DNA from: Caldifarciminota bacterium
GTDB lineage: Bacteria; Hydrothermota; 32-111; QNBC01
DNA length: 9,142 nucleotides
Assembly: GCA_023132105.1 (NCBI GenBank)
Contig: JAGLYS010000331.1
Location: 1 to 9,142 of the forward strand
Direction: 5' to 3'
The notes below the pieces were generated by a model. It saw nothing but the letters and a program-made list of their open reading frames with translations. It did no database searches and was not told the DNA's origin. Below are positions 5,956 to 9,142 of the stretch, one piece after another. Positions within the stretch are counted from its first letter, which is position 1. Every line of letters begins with the position of its first letter. The position numbers and the translations under genes are program-made.

Positions 5956-5975
5956 TGTTATAATATGTGTTATAA
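5956..5975 (+). promoter_or_regulatory. abiE promoter (extended -10) with a TGTTATAA direct repeat
   Basis: TG-T-TATAAT at 5956-5964 is a perfect extended -10; no good -35 is seen. TGTTATAA occurs at 5956-5963 and 5968-5975, a 12-bp direct repeat over the -10 and predicted start site. AbiEi proteins are known to repress their own promoter, so this repeat is a candidate operator. Transcription would start near 5971, which excludes the ATG at 5965 and supports the one at 5995. Confidence 0.5.
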
Positions 5976-5994
5976 GTATACCTATGGTGTAGTT

Positions 5995-6768
5995 ATGGCG
6001 AATAAAATAATAGAATTATATAAAATACTATCTGATGAAATCCCATATTTTTCTTCATATCTAATGGAATTAGGTTATAGTTATAGTTTATTACAAAAAT
6101 ATAAAAAAAGAGGATGGATTGAATCTCTATATAAATCGGTATATATAAAGCCAGGGAGTGCTATATCACCCCTCGGGATAATATATGCATTACAAAAACA
6201 AAAGAATATGAAAATTCATATTGGAGGAACTACTGCATTAATACTTAAAGGAATATCAGAACAAATATATTCTATAAAAGAGATGAAAAATTTTCATATC
6301 TTGTCTTCTATGCGTATATTTATTCCGAAATGGATCAAAAAGTTTTGCTCTAAAAACAATCTGGAATTGAATTTTAAACAACTTGATATTTTCAAATTTG
6401 AAATAGGTTTAACATCTTTCAATTATAATAAAATGAGTATTACTATTTCATCTACTGAAAGAGCCGTATTGGAAATGTTAAGTTTGATTCGAACGAGAAA
6501 TGATTATTTCGATACATTAAAATATTTCGAATTAATTGGAGAACTAAGGGCTAATGTTGTGATGAAATTATTGGAAAATTGCCGATCCATCAAAAGCAAA
6601 AGATTGTTTTTATATCTATCGGAAAGATACGATAAAGAATATTTACAAAAGATAAACAAAAATAGTATAATATTGGGAAATGGTCCAAGAAGAATAATAA
6701 ACGACGGGAGTAAGAGTGTTTATATACAAAAGTACGATATCGAAATACCGAGGGAAATAATATCTTAA
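5995..6768 (+). CDS. abiEi: AbiEi-family type IV antitoxin
   Basis: A 257-aa protein. The N-terminus (about 1-55) is a winged-helix-like domain with YSYSLLQKYKKRGWIESLYK, typical of the AbiEi antitoxin domain. The body carries family landmarks: IHIGGTTALILKGI (74-87), ISSTERAVLEMLSLI (151-165), and LLENCRSIKSKRLFLYLSER (192-211). AbiEi represses its operon and counteracts AbiEii without stable complex formation (type IV); AbiE systems cause abortive phage infection. I use the ATG at 5995 (MANKIIELYK), with GGTG 5 nt upstream, because the in-frame ATG at 5965 lies immediately after the -10 box. Its TAA shares one base with the abiEii ATG (TAATG), so the pair is translationally coupled. The gene looks intact. 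Confidence 0.88.
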   Translation: MANKIIELYKILSDEIPYFSSYLMELGYSYSLLQKYKKRGWIESLYKSVYIKPGSAISPLGIIYALQKQKNMKIHIGGTTALILKGISEQIYSIKEMKNFHILSSMRIFIPKWIKKFCSKNNLELNFKQLDIFKFEIGLTSFNYNKMSITISSTERAVLEMLSLIRTRNDYFDTLKYFELIGELRANVVMKLLENCRSIKSKRLFLYLSERYDKEYLQKINKNSIILGNGPRRIINDGSKSVYIQKYDIEIPREIIS

Positions 6769-7688
6769 TGAATTATAAGTATTTAAATCAGGTTAGATTT
6801 CTGATTAATATCTTGGGTGAAATAAAACAAATCAGTAGTAATTTTGCATTAAAAGGAGGAACTGCTATTAACCTATTTTATCAAAACCTTCCCAGATTAT
6901 CAATTGATATAGATTTTGTATACCTTCCGATTGAGGAGAGAGATAAATCGTTGAGAGAAATAAGTGGCTTTTTATCAGAAATAAGTAATAAAATGGATTA
7001 TAAATTTTATTCTATAATAGACAGTGACACAAAATATTTAAAGAAATTAATTGTAAAAAGTGAATGGGGAAATATAAAAATGGAACCTAGTCTTATAGTA
7101 AGAGGTAATTTAGAAACTGTTAAAAATGTTGAATTATGTAAAAAAGCTCAAAGTTCTTTTGAAACCAATATTAACTTTCAATGTTTATCAATAAATGAAG
7201 TATATGCAGGCAAATTTGTTGCTGCTTTGGATAGACAACACCCAAGAGATTTATTTGATATTAGAATATTTATTGAACAATTTGTTAACTTGAAAAATAA
7301 TACGGAAAAGTTTTATGAATTGGTGTTAATTTATTTACTTCAGAGTAACAGGCCAATATCCGAATTAATAGAACCACATCTTTTAAGTGTTGAAAAAACT
7401 TATTATGATCAGTTTTTAGGGCTAACCAATATAGAAATTTCATTAGAAGAGTTGCAAGAAACAAGGTTCAAACTGGTGGAAATTGTTAAGCATAGTGTAT
7501 TTCATAAATACTTTGATTTTATTATTTCCTTTATGAATATTGAACCTAATTGGGAATTACTGAATTATTATCCACAGACAAAATATTTACCGGGAATTAA
7601 ATGGAAATTATATAACATTAACAAAATGGAAAGAAATAAAAGGATGAAAGAAATCAAGATACTTGAAAATATAAAAATAAGTGACTAA
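6768..7688 (+). CDS. abiEii: AbiEii-family nucleotidyltransferase toxin
   Basis: A 306-aa nucleotidyltransferase-fold toxin of the AbiEii/AbiGii type. Visible motifs are LKGGTAINLFY (28-38), RLSIDIDFVYL (43-53) with the metal-binding pair Asp47 and Asp49, a further acidic candidate Glu106 (IKMEPSL), and AGKFVAALDRQHPRDLFDI (147-165) with Lys149, Asp161 and Asp164. Homologues are GTP-binding or nucleotide-transferring toxins, some of which modify tRNA 3' ends; the target here is unknown. The remaining helical half (170-306) shows no second domain I recognise. The start is fixed by the TAATG overlap with abiEi. All key residues are present, so the toxin should be active. Confidence 0.9.
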   Translation: MNYKYLNQVRFLINILGEIKQISSNFALKGGTAINLFYQNLPRLSIDIDFVYLPIEERDKSLREISGFLSEISNKMDYKFYSIIDSDTKYLKKLIVKSEWGNIKMEPSLIVRGNLETVKNVELCKKAQSSFETNINFQCLSINEVYAGKFVAALDRQHPRDLFDIRIFIEQFVNLKNNTEKFYELVLIYLLQSNRPISELIEPHLLSVEKTYYDQFLGLTNIEISLEELQETRFKLVEIVKHSVFHKYFDFIISFMNIEPNWELLNYYPQTKYLPGIKWKLYNINKMERNKRMKEIKILENIKISD

Positions 7689-7759
7689 TCCTAGTCTTTC
7701 CTTCAATGAGTTTGAGAAAGTAGACGAATGACCCCAGCATTATTTCCTCGCCCTTAATG

Positions 7760-7787
7760 GCCTGTCCGTCAAAGCTTTAGCGTAGGC
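7760..7787. repeat. Palindromic insertion centred on AAAGCTTT
   Basis: An imperfect palindrome: outer arms GCCT (7760-7763) and AGGC (7784-7787), centre AAAGCTTT (7771-7778). Most of it is absent from the otherwise matching left repeat, so it marks an insertion (or a loss in the other copy). It sits in the loop side of the CCTCGCCC hairpin, giving nested palindromes. I recall similar palindromes in candidate-phylum genomes but cannot verify it. Confidence 0.65.
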
Positions 7788-7834
7788 GGGGAGAGGACTA
7801 AGGTGAGGGTGATTCTCTTTCTCTCCTTTCTTTG

Positions 7835-7869
7835 CTTGATACTTGGAACTTGCAACTTGTTACTTGCTT
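7835..7869 (+). repeat. Heptamer tandem repeat, CTTG type (5 units), second copy
   Basis: Identical in sequence to 5843-5877 and part of the right long direct repeat. Confidence 0.75.
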
Positions 7870-7900
7870 CTATGAATTTGTGGTGGATCTCCCTCTCTTC

Positions 7901-7947
7901 TTTGATGAGTTTCGGAAATAAAGGTGCCTGACCCCAAAATTTCCCTA
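7901..7947 (+). repeat. RAYT right-end repeat (copy 3 of 4)
   Basis: Identical over 47 bp to 8976-9022, the end of the intact RAYT gene. It includes sequence for the last six transposase codons plus the stop (FDEFRK, TAA), then GGTGCCTGACCCCAAAATTT. With no transposase in front of it, this is a solo end, so the RAYT gene is flanked by perfect 47-bp direct repeats. Confidence 0.9.
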
Positions 7948-7994
7948 CTTTTACTATTTGAATTATCTGGTAGAATTATTTTCAAATTTATTGT

Positions 7995-8016
7995 AAATTA
8001 ATTATAGAATTAATTT
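7995..8016. repeat. 9-bp inverted repeat upstream of the RAYT leader
   Basis: AAATTAATT (7995-8003) and AATTAATTT (8008-8016) are exact reverse complements around ATAG, 4 nt before the AAGGAGG SD. It could be an operator or an RNA stem near the ribosome site, though palindromes like this arise easily in AT-rich DNA. Confidence 0.4.
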
Positions 8017-8031
8017 TAACAAGGAGGAATT

Positions 8032-8121
8032 GTGGGTTCATTTGTCTACTTTTTAAAAATATTACATTTGTGTAAAATATCATCTTTTCATATGTGCTAT
8101 TTATTATGGCTAGATCATTAA
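8032..8121 (+). CDS. Short leader ORF of the RAYT gene (MGSFVYFLK leader)
   Basis: A 29-codon ORF with GTG start, preceded by AAGGAGG (8021-8027), the best SD in this part of the window. It begins MGSFVYFLK and its TAA lies 16 nt inside the RAYT gene, in another frame. The transposase ATG has no SD of its own, so coupling through this leader is a reasonable model. The first nine codons recur on the minus strand at 5749-5775 and 7711-7737 with different wobble bases but the same peptide. Whether the peptide is made, or the sequence is kept only as the DNA end of the element, is open. Confidence 0.4.
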   Translation: MGSFVYFLKILHLCKISSFHMCYLLWLDH

Positions 8122-8996
8122 GAATAGATTTCCCTGGCGCAGTACACCATATATATTTTAGAGGAAACAGAAAAGAAGATATTTTTATTGATGATCGAGA
8201 TAGGTTAAAGTTTTTAGAATTTCTTATGAAGGCGAAAGATAAAAATGATAATATAATTTATGCTTATTGTCTGATGAATAATCATGTACATCTTTTAATT
8301 GAGAGTGGAAACACACATATTGGGAAATTTATGCAAGAGCTTCTTACAAATTATGTTCAATTTTTTAATTGGCGATGGTCTAGAGTAGGGCATTTATTGC
8401 AGGGTAGATATAAGAATATTTTAGTAGATATGGATCGTTATTTGATGGCTCTATTGAAATATATACATTTAAATCCTGTGAGAGCTGGATTTTGTGCATT
8501 ACCGGAGGATTATATCTGGAGTAGTCATTTAGAGTATCTTGGATTAAAAGAAGCCATAATAGATATGACAATATTCTCAGACAAATTTAAGACAATTCTT
8601 GATTATAAAAACTTCATAAATGAAACAACGGATATTAATATTATAGAGAAGAGATATGAAGGATATAAATTTTATGGAGATGAAATATTTATGAATAAGA
8701 CCTTAGATAAGGTGGGAATACAAAAGAGAAAATTAGAGGGAGTAGGAAAAAAAATAAAAATTAAAGATATAGAAAAATTCATAAAATATAAATTTGGAAA
8801 ACATATAAGAGATATAAAACTATATTATGATAATGAAATGAAATGTTATGCAGTAGTATTGCTGAGAAAAAGAGTTAATTTAACTCTAATGGAAATTGGG
8901 AAAATTACTGGATTCAATTTTAGAACAATACATGATATTTATCATAAGACTAATGCAGATATAATACTTCAACAGTTTGATGAGTTTCGGAAATAA
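8106..8996 (+). CDS. REP-associated tyrosine transposase (RAYT, IS200-like Y1 family)
   Basis: A 296-aa single-strand DNA transposase of the HUH/Y1 superfamily. It begins MARSLRIDFPGAVHHIYFRG, the usual RAYT N-terminus, so I take the ATG at 8106 rather than the GTG at 8094. The HUH motif is His60-Val-His62 in CLMNNHVHLLI, and the catalytic Tyr is Tyr119 in LLKYIHLNPVRAG; GRYKNILVDMDRYL (100-113) is also typical. The C-terminal part (about 218-285) has a helix-turn-helix-like segment, LTLMEIGKITGFNFRTIHDIY. RAYTs are thought to mobilise or spread palindromic REP elements rather than themselves. It has no SD of its own but overlaps a leader ORF with a strong one. Its last codons form part of a 47-bp repeat present as solo copies elsewhere. 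All catalytic residues are present, so it looks active. Confidence 0.92.
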   Translation: MARSLRIDFPGAVHHIYFRGNRKEDIFIDDRDRLKFLEFLMKAKDKNDNIIYAYCLMNNHVHLLIESGNTHIGKFMQELLTNYVQFFNWRWSRVGHLLQGRYKNILVDMDRYLMALLKYIHLNPVRAGFCALPEDYIWSSHLEYLGLKEAIIDMTIFSDKFKTILDYKNFINETTDINIIEKRYEGYKFYGDEIFMNKTLDKVGIQKRKLEGVGKKIKIKDIEKFIKYKFGKHIRDIKLYYDNEMKCYAVVLLRKRVNLTLMEIGKITGFNFRTIHDIYHKTNADIILQQFDEFRK

Positions 8997-9022
8997 AGGT
9001 GCCTGACCCCAAAATTTCCCTA
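8976..9022 (+). repeat. RAYT right-end repeat (copy 4 of 4, with the intact gene)
   Basis: Spans the last six codons and stop of the transposase and the following GGTGCCTGACCCCAAAATTTCCC. It is identical to 7901-7947. TGACCCC here may pair with GGGTTCA/GGGGTCA-type sequence at the left end (8034 onward), giving short imperfect terminal inverted repeats. Confidence 0.85.
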
Positions 9023-9142
9023 AAATTGCAGTGCCCTGTAAAAAATGTTAAGTATAGGTATTACAATACTTAACCTAAAATAGTGCGGAAGTTTTAACAT
9101 ATAAATTTTTAGTTTACTGGTACACTTTTCAACTGTAATACC
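9023..9142. other. Short AT-rich tail with inverted repeats
   Basis: No ORF seen. GTTAAGTAT (9047-9055) and ATACTTAAC (9066-9074) form a perfect 9-bp stem with a 10-nt loop. Its loop word GGTATTAC (9057-9064) is matched in reverse complement by GTAATACC at the very end (9135-9142). There is no T-run after the stem, so a terminator is possible but not typical; it may be the edge of another element cut by the window. Confidence 0.45.

Larger units (their letters stand above)
5668..5994. other. Divergent repeat-rich intergenic region between the AbrB-RelE and abiE modules
   Basis: No gene is supported. In order: RAYT right-end copy (5683-5729), a 9-bp inverted repeat CTACTTTCT/AGAAAGTAG (5727-5735 and 5753-5761), the long direct repeat (5749-5911) containing a CTCGCCC hairpin and a heptamer tract, the CAGTGG unit (to 5943), and the abiE promoter (5956-5964). 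Confidence 0.6.
7711..7903. repeat. Long direct repeat flanking abiE, right copy (193 bp)
   Basis: Matches 5749-5911 with about 6 mismatches. The 30-nt length difference comes from an insertion at 7761-7790 inside the CTCGCCC hairpin. It begins 22 nt after the abiEii stop and ends where the RAYT right-end copy begins, overlapping it by 3 nt. Confidence 0.9.
7689..8031. other. Repeat-rich region between abiEii and the RAYT leader
   Basis: No gene. It holds the right copy of the long direct repeat (7711-7903), a RAYT right-end copy (7901-7947), an AT-rich stretch with a 9-bp inverted repeat (7995-8016), and the SD of the RAYT leader ORF (8021-8027). No clear terminator follows abiEii. Confidence 0.6.

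Noticed and set aside
5743..7869. CRISPR array or iteron-type origin from the repeated CTTG tracts
   Set aside because: The repeats are contiguous heptamers without unique spacers, and no cas or rep gene is nearby.
8380..8571. Minus-strand 63-codon ORF inside the RAYT gene
   Set aside because: Antisense shadow of the conserved catalytic Tyr region; no start signal and no family resemblance.

Overview
The window is low-GC bacterial DNA. Proteins are rich in Ile, Lys, Asn and Tyr, Shine-Dalgarno (SD) sites are clear (AAGGAGGT, GGAGGT), and several sigma70-like promoters are readable. An exported tricorn-type protease next to a YjbQ-type protein, many short intergenic repeats and a RAYT transposase suggest an uncultured Gram-negative-like lineage, perhaps a candidate phylum such as WOR-3/Stahlbacteria. 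The lineage is a guess; the functions rest on motifs.

Left part (1-3760, minus strand): a two-gene housekeeping operon. A strong SD and a plausible promoter drive a secreted 1006-aa tricorn-like S41 protease. A YjbQ/UPF0047 protein follows after 12 nt. Both sides of the operon carry repeat-filled intergenic DNA.

Middle and right (4060-7690): a compact toxin-antitoxin and phage-defence island with three modules in about 3.5 kb. (1) mntA-hepT on the plus strand, with hepT broken by a 1-nt frameshift near its 5' end. (2) An AbrB-fold antitoxin and a RelE/ParE-fold toxin on the minus strand, coupled by an ATGA overlap. (3) abiEi-abiEii on the plus strand, coupled by a TAATG overlap.

Right end (7690-9142): a REP-associated tyrosine transposase (RAYT) with a leader ORF that has a much better ribosome site than the transposase. 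The 3' end of this element occurs four times in the window, always in the same orientation, once after each TA module and once at the intact gene. The abiE operon also lies between two long direct repeats (163 and 193 bp). The second repeat differs mainly by a 30-bp palindromic insertion inside an older hairpin.

Intergenic DNA is a mosaic of repeats: four heptamer tandem types, an AATTCGTGG/polypyrimidine unit, a CTCGCCC hairpin unit, a GGCAGAC hairpin and the RAYT ends. The most interesting reading is that RAYT-derived ends and long direct repeats mark the joints of a TA island, so modules could be gained or lost by recombination at them. No tRNA, rRNA or CRISPR array was seen.
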